A DNA stretch of 64,000 bases from Allobosea sp. OK403. Lineage in GTDB: Bacteria > Pseudomonadota > Alphaproteobacteria > Rhizobiales > Beijerinckiaceae. Numbering within the stretch: position 1 is the stretch's first letter; each line of letters starts with the position of its first letter. Below, one piece after another: positions 9,694 through 17,186 of this stretch. A program made the translations under genes and the position numbers. The stretch lies in contig NZ_FOQV01000004.1 of assembly GCF_900113835.1 (NCBI RefSeq), forward strand, positions 1-64,000, in the 5' to 3' direction. Under the pieces are notes generated by a model. The model was given only the letters and a program-made list of their open reading frames with translations. It was not told the origin of the DNA and did no database searches.

Positions 9694-10317
9694 TCAGGCG
9701 AACGCTGTGACGCTGGGATGCCAGCTCGGTTGATAGCCGTTCATCAACGCACTCAGCGTCGCCGGAGGCGTCAGGACTGCGGCTACTCCACTCGGGCGGG
9801 GCCGGCGCGCGATATAGCCCGCCGGTGACCAGAGCAGCCCCGCATCGCCCTTGAGAGCCAGGAACCCCGCTTCACTCGCGAGCATTGCGCCATCGGGCAA
9901 TGCGTCTGCCTCCAGCTGGTGCAGGCGCTTCGCGCGGCCGACGCGCCGCTCCGCATCGAGCCTATGGTCGATTGCCGGAAAGTGCGGCGTCTCGCTCAAG
10001 CCGAGCCCGCTTACCAATGCCGCGCGATAGCGCAGCGCATCTGCGCGGCGGCATTCCATGCAGGGCCGGTGGCCGGCGGCGAGCGCGGTCACCTCATCGC
10101 AGAAGAACAGCTCGGTATAGCCCTGCCCCCAGACCTTCCGGCTGCGCCCTTTGAAGGAGAGCACGCAGCAGAGCCATTGCCGGTTCGCATATAGCCGCGT
10201 CGGCACGGCGTGCGACTGCGGGTCATGGAAACGCCCGCCGCGATTGCCGTAGAACAGGCCGCGCGCCGGATCGGCGAAGAGGCTGCCATCGGGTCTGACG
10301 CGATTGGGGAGAGGCAT
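9694..10317 (-). CDS. Conserved protein with CxxC motif, function unknown
   Basis: A 207-residue soluble protein beginning MPLPNRVRPDG and containing NRGGRFHD, SFKGRSRKVWGQGYTELFF and the cluster GHRPCMECRRADALRYR near residue 95. The CMEC pair next to basic residues recalls the metal-thiolate centres of Ada-type or zinc-ribbon proteins, but two further ligands are not obvious. The frame is open to a TTG at 10401 that overlaps the permease stop; I prefer the ATG at 10317 because the conserved-looking N terminus (MPLPNRV) begins there. It may be cotranscribed with the zinc-type ABC operon upstream. Confidence 0.7.
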   Translation of the reverse strand: MPLPNRVRPDGSLFADPARGLFYGNRGGRFHDPQSHAVPTRLYANRQWLCCVLSFKGRSRKVWGQGYTELFFCDEVTALAAGHRPCMECRRADALRYRAALVSGLGLSETPHFPAIDHRLDAERRVGRAKRLHQLEADALPDGAMLASEAGFLALKGDAGLLWSPAGYIARRPRPSGVAAVLTPPATLSALMNGYQPSWHPSVTAFA

Positions 10318-10397
10318 GCTGCGCACCACGCTCGGGTTGCGTGCAAGACTAGACGCCTCGATGTCAGAGCGCGACAGCAGCGTGCGGGCAGGCAAGC

Positions 10398-11633
10398 TCA
10401 ATCGCGCAGGCCGGCGACCGCCGGAGCGCGATAGGACATCAGCGCCGGCACCAGCGTGATCGCGCTGCCGACGAGAAGCAGCGCCGCCACGAAGACGATC
10501 TCCTGGCTCTCGATCGCGAAGACGAGCTGCAATCCGGTCTGCCCGGCGATGACGCCCGACAGCGCGGTCGTCAGCACCACGCCGGCCAGCAGGCCCGCGA
10601 CGCAGCCCGCGCCGATCAGCCCGGCCATGCCCAACCAGACGACCAGCAACACATAGCCACGCGGCGCCCCCAGCGCCCGCAGGATCGCATAGCGCCGCCG
10701 CCGCAGGCCCGCGACCGCGATCAAGAGCAGCAGGACCGCCGCCAGGATCAGCAGCGCATTGAGGAAGGAGGCTGCGACCAGAACACTGCGGACATCGCCG
10801 AGTGCGCGGTAGAGCGTGACCAGGACCTCGGCAGGAAAGAACGCCATCGTGCCGCCCTGGCGATACTGCGCCCGCAAGGCATAGGCCCCGGCGACGCTGC
10901 GCGGCTTGACGACCAGGGCCGGCACGCCGGGAATCCGCGGCCCGTCGAAGGGCAGCCCGATCCGCCCGTCATCCGCTGCGTGGCCATTGGCGAGGCCATG
11001 GATCTCCCAGACGCTCTCGACCGGCACCAGGATCGCCCGGTCCCAGGGCGAGCCGAGGCGCGGCAAGCGCCCGACCGCGACATAATCGTGACCGGCATGG
11101 CGATGGCCGGCCTCGTCCTCATGCGCCACACCCGGACGCGCGGTTGCGCCGAGGATGCCATGCGACGGCGCGATGCTGTCGCCGAGGCCATAGCTGACAT
11201 CGGCCCCCAGCACCGCCTCACCCTCCTTCTGGAAGAGCCGACCCTGCGATGGCGCGAGCCGCCCCCAGCGGCCGGCGAAGGCCGCCGTGGTGCCCACGAT
11301 CACATAGCCCTTGCTGACGTCGCCGAAGGCGATCGGCGCGACGCCGGCGACGCGCTCATCCTGCGCCAACGTGTTGAGCAAGCGCCCGTCCATCAGCGGC
11401 ACCGCATCCGGCTGGAGATAGACCGCCGACATCAGCAATTGCGTCTGGCTGCCCGGCGCGCCGATCAGCAGGTCGAAATCCTCGGCCGCGGCCGCCGAAC
11501 TGCGCCGCAAGGCCCGCTCCTGCGCCCCGATCGCCACCCCGACAGCGACCGCGAGCGCCACCAGCACGATGATCGCCAGCGCCGTCCAGCGCAGGGCCCG
11601 GATATCGGCCCAGACCATCGGAAACGGGTTCAT
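10398..11633 (-). CDS. FtsX/MacB-type ABC permease with His-rich loop
   Basis: A 411-residue permease with one N-terminal membrane helix (residues 15-38), a large periplasmic domain of about 240 residues, and three C-terminal helices (from ASFLNALLILAAVLLLLIAV to the end). This is the classic MacB/FtsX/LolC layout. The periplasmic domain contains HEDEAGHRHAGHD near residue 172, a probable metal-binding loop. It overlaps the ATPase gene by four bases. This topology generally drives mechanotransmission or periplasmic extraction, not simple transport. With the other genes here and the Zur-like site upstream, a zinc-related role is my inference. Confidence 0.88.
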   Translation of the reverse strand: MNPFPMVWADIRALRWTALAIIVLVALAVAVGVAIGAQERALRRSSAAAAEDFDLLIGAPGSQTQLLMSAVYLQPDAVPLMDGRLLNTLAQDERVAGVAPIAFGDVSKGYVIVGTTAAFAGRWGRLAPSQGRLFQKEGEAVLGADVSYGLGDSIAPSHGILGATARPGVAHEDEAGHRHAGHDYVAVGRLPRLGSPWDRAILVPVESVWEIHGLANGHAADDGRIGLPFDGPRIPGVPALVVKPRSVAGAYALRAQYRQGGTMAFFPAEVLVTLYRALGDVRSVLVAASFLNALLILAAVLLLLIAVAGLRRRRYAILRALGAPRGYVLLVVWLGMAGLIGAGCVAGLLAGVVLTTALSGVIAGQTGLQLVFAIESQEIVFVAALLLVGSAITLVPALMSYRAPAVAGLRD

Positions 11634-12361
11634 GCCGCGCTCTCGATCGGCGGGACGGACGAGGTTGCAAGTTCGATGCGCCGGTCCATCCGCGCCAGCA
11701 GCGCCGTATCATGCGAGGCGCAGATCAGGGTCGCGCCGGTTTCGGTCGCGACCTCGACCAGGAGCGCTCCGACCTCGGCGGCATGGGCTGCGTCGAGACT
11801 GGCTGTCGGCTCGTCAGCGAGGATCAGCGCCGGCTGGAGCAGCACCGCGCGCGCGATCGCCACGCGCTGCTGCTCGCCGCGCGAGAGCACAGCCGCCTTG
11901 CGCCTGAGATCGGTCAGCCCCATCCGGGCAGCGAGCATCGCCGCCCGCTCATGTTCGGCCGGCCCGATCCGCCACCGCGAGAAGGTCAGGGGCAAGGTGA
12001 TGTTCGCCGCGACGTCGAGCTCGGGGATCAGGTGAAAATCCTGGAAGACAAAGCCCAGCGTCGCCTGGCGCCAGCGGTCGCGGGCGCCGACCGACAGGTC
12101 CGAGACGACCATGTCGCCCCAGCTGACCGAACCGGCATCGGGCCGGATCAGCCCGGCGACGAGATGCAGGAGCGAGGTCTTGCCCGAGCCCGACGCACCG
12201 CGCAGCCCAACGCGCGCGCCGGCTGGAATTGCCAGGCCGGCGAGATCGAGCACCCGGAACGGCCGGCCATCGCCGCCGCGATGGTCGAGCCTGACTCCGG
12301 TCAACTGCAGCGCCCGCGCCGCGGCCGCCGGCTGCCGTTCAAGCGACGTGAAAGCTGGCAT
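11630..12361 (-). CDS. ABC transporter ATPase, LolD/MacB type
   Basis: A 243-residue ATPase with Walker A GASGSGKTSLLH near residue 44, Q-loop VFQDFHLIPELD, signature LSRGEQQRVAIARA, and Walker B LILADEPTASLD. The signature carries Arg where most relatives have Gly (LSRGE for LSGGQ), a known variation in this subfamily. The start ATG at 12361 lies 23 bases inside the end of the preceding gene. It pairs with the FtsX-like permease downstream. Confidence 0.92.
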   Translation of the reverse strand: MPAFTSLERQPAAAARALQLTGVRLDHRGGDGRPFRVLDLAGLAIPAGARVGLRGASGSGKTSLLHLVAGLIRPDAGSVSWGDMVVSDLSVGARDRWRQATLGFVFQDFHLIPELDVAANITLPLTFSRWRIGPAEHERAAMLAARMGLTDLRRKAAVLSRGEQQRVAIARAVLLQPALILADEPTASLDAAHAAEVGALLVEVATETGATLICASHDTALLARMDRRIELATSSVPPIESAA

Positions 12362-12803
12362 CGACGAGTCTGATCTGGCTGACGAAGCCGGTCTCGGCAT
12401 CGATCGCGGAACCGATTTCGAGACGGCCGGAGACGGCGACCTTCTGCCCGGCGCTGACCATCGGCGTCACCGCCTTCATGAAGACCACGACGATGTCGAC
12501 CGGCCAGTCGGCATCGGACTGGCAGAACGGGCAGATCGCCAGGGGCTCGCGCGTCAGCACGAAGAAATGGCTTTCGGGCTTCAGCGGCGGCGCCATGTAG
12601 CCGAGCATGCGCACCTCCTGCCCGCGCATGCTCGTGGCGCGATCCGAGAACTGGAAGCCGAGTACGCCGAAGGATTTGTAGAGCCCGTCGAAACTGATCG
12701 TCGCGGGCTCATCTGCGCGGACCGCTTCGCAAAGCGCGAGCGTCGCGAGCCCCTGAAGGAGCCCGCGACGGGATAGTCTTGCGAGGAGGATCGGTTGCTG
12801 CAC
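12339..12803 (-). CDS. Tat-exported periplasmic protein (DUF3299-like)
   Basis: A 154-residue protein starting at GTG, with a twin-arginine signal (LSRRGLLQGLATLAL) and a small beta-rich domain. MRGQEVRMLGYMAPPLKPESHFFVLTREP and CPFCQSDADWP resemble the DUF3299 / OB-like proteins found beside FtsX-type ABC genes in zinc-responsive loci. The CPFC pair could bind metal or form a disulfide. It lies 45 bases after the alkaline phosphatase gene and overlaps the ATPase start, so it belongs to the same operon. The family assignment is from memory. Confidence 0.75.
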   Translation of the reverse strand: MQQPILLARLSRRGLLQGLATLALCEAVRADEPATISFDGLYKSFGVLGFQFSDRATSMRGQEVRMLGYMAPPLKPESHFFVLTREPLAICPFCQSDADWPVDIVVVFMKAVTPMVSAGQKVAVSGRLEIGSAIDAETGFVSQIRLVDASFHVA

Positions 12804-12848
12804 GGATCATTTGCCTCGGATCAGGACAGGCTCACTTGCCGCCCGGCT

Positions 12849-14594
12849 TCACTTGCCGCCCAGCGCCAGCGCCTCCGCCATCACACGGAAGACATAGGTG
12901 TTGGGCTTGTGGCCACGGAATTTCTCGGCGCCCGGGCCCATCGCGGTCAAGATGCCGTCGTCGCCGGAATGCACGCCGGAATTCGCATCGAAGGGCAGGT
13001 TGCCGACCTTGCGCGTCGCCAGCGGTCCGGTGCAATCGGCTTCGTTGGCGACATTGGTCTTGCCGTCGGCGCTCTTCACCGCCGGAACGCGCTCGCCATC
13101 CATGAAGGGGCGACCGGTATCGCAGGTGTCGGGATAGGTGCCGAAGACCACGGCGAGGCGACGCGAGGTGTTGACATTGGTCGGATAGCCATCGGCGTCG
13201 AGCGGACCGTAATTCGGCGCCTTGGCATCGGCATAGGTGCCGAGCTTGTCGCGCAGGAGCTGGCCCGGGCGCTCGTCGTCATAGGTGCCGACGAGCGAGA
13301 CCGCATGGGTGTGGTCAGGCACGACGATGATCAGCGTGTCGTTGCGCTCACCGGCGAAATCCTTGGCGATCTTGACGGCGTTGTCGAGCATGATCGTGTC
13401 GAACACGGCCCGCTCCCAATCGAGCGAGTGGCTGTATTTGTCGATGCGGCCGGACTCCACCATCAGGAAGAAGCCGTCCTCATTGCTCTTCAGCATGTCG
13501 ATCGCAGCCTTGGTCTGCTCGGCGACGTCGGGCTGGTCGGGGAACTTGGCAATGCTGCCCTTCTTGGCGAGGCGCAGATCGAAGGCGCCGTCGACATTGC
13601 TGGTGTTGTAGAGGCCGAGCAGCTTCTTGGTGCCGGCAGCGGCGGCCGCGTTCATCTCGGTCTTGGTCGTGGCGATCGTGTAGCCGGCGGTCTTGAACTG
13701 GGCGATGAAGTCGAGATCGTCGGTGCGCTTGGAGCCCGGCGTCGTCCTGGGCAGGAAATTCGGCGAGCCGCCGCCCATGATCACGTCCGGCTTCACATCG
13801 TAGAACATCTTGACGATGTCGTTGTAATCCGAGCGCCGGCGGGTATGGGCGACCATGGCGGCGGGCGTCGCATCCTCGATCTCGGCATTGGTGACGACGC
13901 CGACCGTCATCGTGTTGCGGCGCTTGATCAGCTCCGAGATGGTCTCGACCTTGGGGTGGTCCAGCGTCAGCGCGTTCTTGGCGCAGTAGACGCCGAGCGC
14001 GTTGACGCAGGATTTGTGGCCCGTGGTGTAGGCATGGGCGCTGTTGGCACTGTCGGTGACGACGGAATCGCTGCCCGAGGTCGAGATCAGCGCCATGTTC
14101 GGCATGTCGTCGATGGCGAGCTCGCCATTGAAGCGACCCTCTTCCCAACCCTTGGACATGATCCGCGCCGCGGTGCGATGCGCCACCGACATGCCATCGC
14201 CGATGAACAGGATGACGTTCTTGGCCCGGCGCGGCTGGGCCGTCGCGAAGACCTCCCATTTCACCGTCGCCTTGTTGGCCCCTTGCGTCGCCTCGACGAC
14301 GTAGTTGCCGGCCGGCAGCGTCGCGCCACGCAACCACAGCGCCGAATGCTTCTGGCCTTCCTCGTTCTGGGTGAAGGCGGTCGGCTTGCCGAAGACTTCG
14401 GCCGCGGGCTTGCCGTTGATCGTGACCGCCACATCGGCCGAGGTCGGCGCGTTCGGGAACTCGACCTTGAAATCAAAGCGCGAGCCCTCGAGGATTTCAG
14501 CCCGGTTGATCGGATAGATCGTCTGAGACAGCGCGGGAGTGGCCCCGGCAAGCCCTGTCGCCAGGATCGTCATCAGCCATTTTTGCGCGCGCAT
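12849..14594 (-). CDS. Alkaline phosphatase
   Basis: A 581-residue secreted enzyme with a signal peptide (MRAQKWLMTILATGLAGATPALS), an N-terminal beta domain of about 100 residues, and the alkaline phosphatase core. Metal and catalytic residues are visible: GDGMSVAH near 130, nucleophile serine in VTDSANSAHAYTTG near 180, ESGRIDKYSH (zinc ligands Asp and His), PDHTHA (Asp-His pair), and VHSGDD near the C terminus. It releases phosphate from monoesters in the periplasm. It heads the operon with the Tat protein and the ABC genes. The promoter carries a Zur-like palindrome and a possible Pho box, which would link a zinc enzyme to zinc regulation. Confidence 0.93.
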   Translation of the reverse strand: MRAQKWLMTILATGLAGATPALSQTIYPINRAEILEGSRFDFKVEFPNAPTSADVAVTINGKPAAEVFGKPTAFTQNEEGQKHSALWLRGATLPAGNYVVEATQGANKATVKWEVFATAQPRRAKNVILFIGDGMSVAHRTAARIMSKGWEEGRFNGELAIDDMPNMALISTSGSDSVVTDSANSAHAYTTGHKSCVNALGVYCAKNALTLDHPKVETISELIKRRNTMTVGVVTNAEIEDATPAAMVAHTRRRSDYNDIVKMFYDVKPDVIMGGGSPNFLPRTTPGSKRTDDLDFIAQFKTAGYTIATTKTEMNAAAAAGTKKLLGLYNTSNVDGAFDLRLAKKGSIAKFPDQPDVAEQTKAAIDMLKSNEDGFFLMVESGRIDKYSHSLDWERAVFDTIMLDNAVKIAKDFAGERNDTLIIVVPDHTHAVSLVGTYDDERPGQLLRDKLGTYADAKAPNYGPLDADGYPTNVNTSRRLAVVFGTYPDTCDTGRPFMDGERVPAVKSADGKTNVANEADCTGPLATRKVGNLPFDANSGVHSGDDGILTAMGPGAEKFRGHKPNTYVFRVMAEALALGGK

Positions 14595-14649
14595 GTCCGT
14601 CTCCGCTCGAACCCGTTCGATATCCGCCGGCGACCGTTAGGAAGCGCAT

Positions 14650-14667
14650 GTGACAGTACGATTACTA
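14650..14667 (-). promoter_or_regulatory. Possible Pho box of the alkaline phosphatase
   Basis: On the minus strand TAGTAAT-CGTA-CTGTCAC fits the PhoB pattern CTGTCAT-N4-CTGTCAC with a perfect second half and a 4/7 first half. It lies about 56-73 bases before the phosphatase start, a plausible position. Confidence 0.4.
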
Positions 14668-14689
14668 CATGCGCCTTCATGAAGTCGAG

Positions 14690-14708
14690 ATTGTTATACT
14701 ATAACAAT
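14690..14708. promoter_or_regulatory. Zur-like operator, perfect palindrome
   Basis: ATTGTTATACTATAACAAT is a perfect 19-bp palindrome and strongly AT-rich in a GC-rich context. Its core TGTTATA-N-TATAACA equals the core of the published gammaproteobacterial Zur consensus. It lies about 96-114 bases upstream of the alkaline phosphatase start and 60 bases past the convergently placed cynS end. Confidence 0.6.
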
Positions 14709-14767
14709 ATTCGCGCACTCCTCGAACGCCCACTGCCATCTCCCGCACGGTGCCATAAACCGGCAGG

Positions 14768-15256
14768 CTACGCCTCCTTGACGCCGTAATCGGGAATGCC
14801 CTGCTCGTTGCCGTAATATTTATACGGCAGGAACTTGCCCGACATCGCGATTTTGACGCGGTCGCCCTTCGGGTTCGGCTCACGCTCGAACTCGATGTCG
14901 AAGTCGATCGCCGACATGATGCCGTCGCCGAATTCTTCCTCGATCAACGCCTTCCAGGCCGGGCCGTTGACCATCACCATCTCGTAGAAGCGATAGATCA
15001 GGGGGTCGGTTGGCGGCATCGGCGTACCCGTGCCGCGATAGGGCACCTCATTGAGCATCCGCTTCTCGTTCTCGGTGAGGCCGAACAGAGCTGCAGCCTT
15101 CTCCGCCAGAGGCTTGACCAGCTTCATCTGGCCCAGGAGCGCGCCGACGATCAGCACCTCCGACATGCCGCCGATTTCCGCGGTGATGTATTTCCAGCTC
15201 CAGCCCTTCTCGCGCTTGATGTCGAGGATCTTCTCGGTGAGTTCTTCGCGCTTCAT
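14768..15256 (-). CDS. cynS: Cyanate hydratase (cyanase)
   Basis: A 162-residue protein covering the full cyanase family. The N-terminal helical DNA-binding-like domain (MKREELTEKILDIKREKGWSWKYI) is followed by the catalytic domain with RFYEMVMVNGPAWKALI, which holds the catalytic Arg and Glu, and FGDGIMSAIDF, which holds the catalytic Ser. It converts cyanate and bicarbonate to ammonia and CO2. No carbonic anhydrase or cyanate transporter is adjacent, so it is a single-gene detoxification or nitrogen-scavenging unit. GGAGG precedes the start. Confidence 0.97.
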   Translation of the reverse strand: MKREELTEKILDIKREKGWSWKYITAEIGGMSEVLIVGALLGQMKLVKPLAEKAAALFGLTENEKRMLNEVPYRGTGTPMPPTDPLIYRFYEMVMVNGPAWKALIEEEFGDGIMSAIDFDIEFEREPNPKGDRVKIAMSGKFLPYKYYGNEQGIPDYGVKEA

Positions 15257-15567
15257 GGTCTGCGTCCTCCTTGGCGGTGCTGAATATCGGTCGAGCCAGC
15301 GTTACGCGGCCTTTGGTCAGGCGGCCGGTGGCGTCGAACGCGTCGAACGGGCCGGTGATCCCAGCCATGAGTAGCAAACGGCGGGCCAAGGCCTTGCGCT
15401 CGCGCGAGCGCCGCTTGCGGGCGCGAAGTGAAGTCATTCCGACTTTATGAGATTCCGGCAGGATCGTCTTAACGTTACGCGGAAGTAAGGACCGCAATGT
15501 AAGGTGTTTGAAGTAATTTCTGCGTCATCCAGAGGTCCATCGACCACGCGGAAAACTTGATCGCCCG
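15257..15567. other. Divergent intergenic region cynS / transporter gene
   Basis: This 311-bp gap must hold the promoters of cynS (minus) and of the small transporter operon (plus). I see no recognisable operator. A short Arg-rich frame on the minus strand (from 15437) overlaps cynS out of frame and is not convincing as a gene. Confidence 0.4.
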
Positions 15568-15936
15568 ATGAACTCCTATATTCCCCTGATCCTGTTCACG
15601 GTGCTGACCAACGCCGCAGCTCAACTCATGCTCAAGCGCGGCATGACCGGCCTGGGTCAACTCGACCCCGGCCGTGACGGGCTGATCGCCACGGTCCTGC
15701 GCGTCGTCTTCAACCCTTTCGTCTTCTTCGGCCTGTGCACCTTCGTGGTCAGCATGGCCTCGCATCTCATCGTGCTGTCGAAGGTTCAGATCAGCTACGC
15801 CTATCCGTTCCTGAGCCTCGCCTACGTCGTGGTCGCGATTTACGCCTATTTCTTCTTCCAGGAGGATCTGAGCCCTGCCCGCATTGCTGGCATCGGACTG
15901 ATCGTGCTGGGCACCATTTTCATCGCACAGAGCTGA
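15568..15936 (+). CDS. Small EamA/ArnE-like membrane transporter
   Basis: A 122-residue protein with four transmembrane helices: LILFTVLTNAAAQLMLKRGM, a helix around FVFFGLCTFVVSMASHLIVL, SYAYPFLSLAYVVVAIYAYFFF, and IAGIGLIVLGTIFIA. The AAAQLMLKRG motif and SYAYPFLSL resemble the ArnE/ArnF half-size flippase subunits more than EmrE. Proteins of this type work as dimers and move lipid-linked or small cationic substrates across the inner membrane. It heads a four-gene run with a tiny ORF, an epimerase and an aminotransferase. Two similar half-size transporters occur in the operon at 41-47 kb. Confidence 0.82.
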   Translation: MNSYIPLILFTVLTNAAAQLMLKRGMTGLGQLDPGRDGLIATVLRVVFNPFVFFGLCTFVVSMASHLIVLSKVQISYAYPFLSLAYVVVAIYAYFFFQEDLSPARIAGIGLIVLGTIFIAQS

Positions 15937-15945
15937 GGGACCGAC

Positions 15946-16056
15946 ATGGATCTGATCGCACGCCTCTTCCTTCGTCTCGGCACGCTGCTGGAACCAAAAC
16001 CCGTGCTGCGGCCGGTCCCGGTGCCGGTCCGTACTCCGCCGCGCCTGCCGCGCTGA
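15946..16056 (+). CDS. Small proline-rich ORF, 36 residues
   Basis: The frame starts MDLIARLFLRLGTLLEPKP and ends in a Pro/Val/Arg-rich tail (VPVPVRTPPRLPR). It begins nine bases after the transporter stop with GAGGGA as a good RBS, so it is likely translated. The N-terminal half could form an amphipathic helix. No function is known to me. Confidence 0.5.
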   Translation: MDLIARLFLRLGTLLEPKPVLRPVPVPVRTPPRLPR

Positions 16057-16060
16057 CCTG

Positions 16061-16164
16061 AGAGCAATTTCCGATCCAGCCGGATCGCTCAATTGCTCCA
16101 AGGCATTGTTTTAACGCATTTTCTTTCAGCGAACGGTGTCCACTTCGCTCGAAAATGCTCTCGT
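16061..16164. repeat. Mosaic palindromic repeat inside the operon
   Basis: Two modules: AGAGCAATTTCCGATCC with CGGATCG..CAATTGCT, and GCGAACGGTGTCCACTTCGCTCGAAAATGCTCT. It lies between the small ORF and the epimerase gene; the same modules occur at 30786, 47420 and 56912 in either orientation. Confidence 0.8.
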
Positions 16165-16181
16165 CCGGAAGACCTGAACCC

Positions 16182-17186
16182 ATGAAACATATCATCATCG
16201 GCGGAGACGGTTTCGTCGGCTCGCATCTGGCCGCGGATCTGGCGGCCATGGGCGAGGAGGTGCTGGTCGCCGACATCGTCAAGAGCGGCCATGGGCACTA
16301 CGCCAAGGTGCCGTTCCAGCAGATCGATGTGACCAGCGCCGAGAGCGTGAGCGCCATCCCGCTCGCCAAGGACGACCTCGTCTACAACCTCTCGGCCAAG
16401 ATGCTTTCGCCCATCGTGACCCGCAAGGAGCGCCACGATTTCTTCTGGCCGGTGAACTATCACGGCACCGCCAATATCCTGGCCTGGATGGAGAAGAACG
16501 GCGCCAACAAGCTCGTCCACTTCACCACGGACATGATCTACGGCCATTCCGTCACCGTGCCGCAGGACGAGACCCATCCCGCCAAGCCGCTCGGCGAATA
16601 TGGCGAGAGCAAGCTCGCCACCGAGACGCTGGCGCAGAGCTATCGCGAAAAAGGCTTCCAGATCCCGATCTTCCGGCCGCGCCTGATCATCGGGCCGGGC
16701 CGGCTCGGCATCCTGGTCAAGCTGTTCACGCTGATCGACCTGAACCTGCCGGTGCCGATGATCGGCTCGGGCAACAACCCCTATCAGTTCATCTCGGTGT
16801 TCGACTGCGCCAGCGCCTGCATAGCGGCCTGGAAGGCCGGCTTCCCCAACAGCGCCTATAATCTCGGCTCGGACGATCCGCCGCCGGTGAAGAAGCTGCT
16901 CGGCGATCTTATCGCGCATGCCGGTTCGAAATCGATCCTGCTGCCGACGCCGGCGCCGCTGGTCAAGCTGACGCTGAACACGCTCGACTGGATCAACCTG
17001 CCGATCATGGATCCGGAGCAGTACATGATCGCCGACGAGATCTGCATTCTCGACACCTCCAAGGCCAAGCGCGAGCTCGGCTGGACGCCCAAGCACCGCG
17101 ACGAGGACATGCTGCTCGCCGCCTACACCGAATACCGCAAGAGCAAAGACATCCGGAATCAGGCGCAGAGGAGCCTCGCAGCATGA
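16182..17186 (+). CDS. NAD(P)-dependent epimerase/dehydratase, extended SDR
   Basis: A 334-residue extended short-chain dehydrogenase. The N-terminal nucleotide-binding motif is IIIGGDGFVGSHLA (GxxGxxG), and the catalytic pair is in LGEYGESKLATE (YxxxK) near residue 143, followed by the PRLIIGPGRLGI substrate loop. Such enzymes act on nucleotide sugars or on polyol- or hopanoid-linked sugars. Start at 16182: the upstream in-frame codons come from the repeat. It overlaps the following aminotransferase gene by four bases, so the two probably act in sequence: oxidation or epimerisation, then amination. Confidence 0.85.
   Translation: MKHIIIGGDGFVGSHLAADLAAMGEEVLVADIVKSGHGHYAKVPFQQIDVTSAESVSAIPLAKDDLVYNLSAKMLSPIVTRKERHDFFWPVNYHGTANILAWMEKNGANKLVHFTTDMIYGHSVTVPQDETHPAKPLGEYGESKLATETLAQSYREKGFQIPIFRPRLIIGPGRLGILVKLFTLIDLNLPVPMIGSGNNPYQFISVFDCASACIAAWKAGFPNSAYNLGSDDPPPVKKLLGDLIAHAGSKSILLPTPAPLVKLTLNTLDWINLPIMDPEQYMIADEICILDTSKAKRELGWTPKHRDEDMLLAAYTEYRKSKDIRNQAQRSLAA

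Noticed and set aside
12795..14789. A 664-codon plus-strand frame
   Set aside because: It is the antisense shadow of the alkaline phosphatase gene, which has full catalytic motifs.
15048..15437. Arg-rich minus-strand frame overlapping cynS
   Set aside because: It overlaps more than 200 bp of cynS out of frame and has no supporting start signal.
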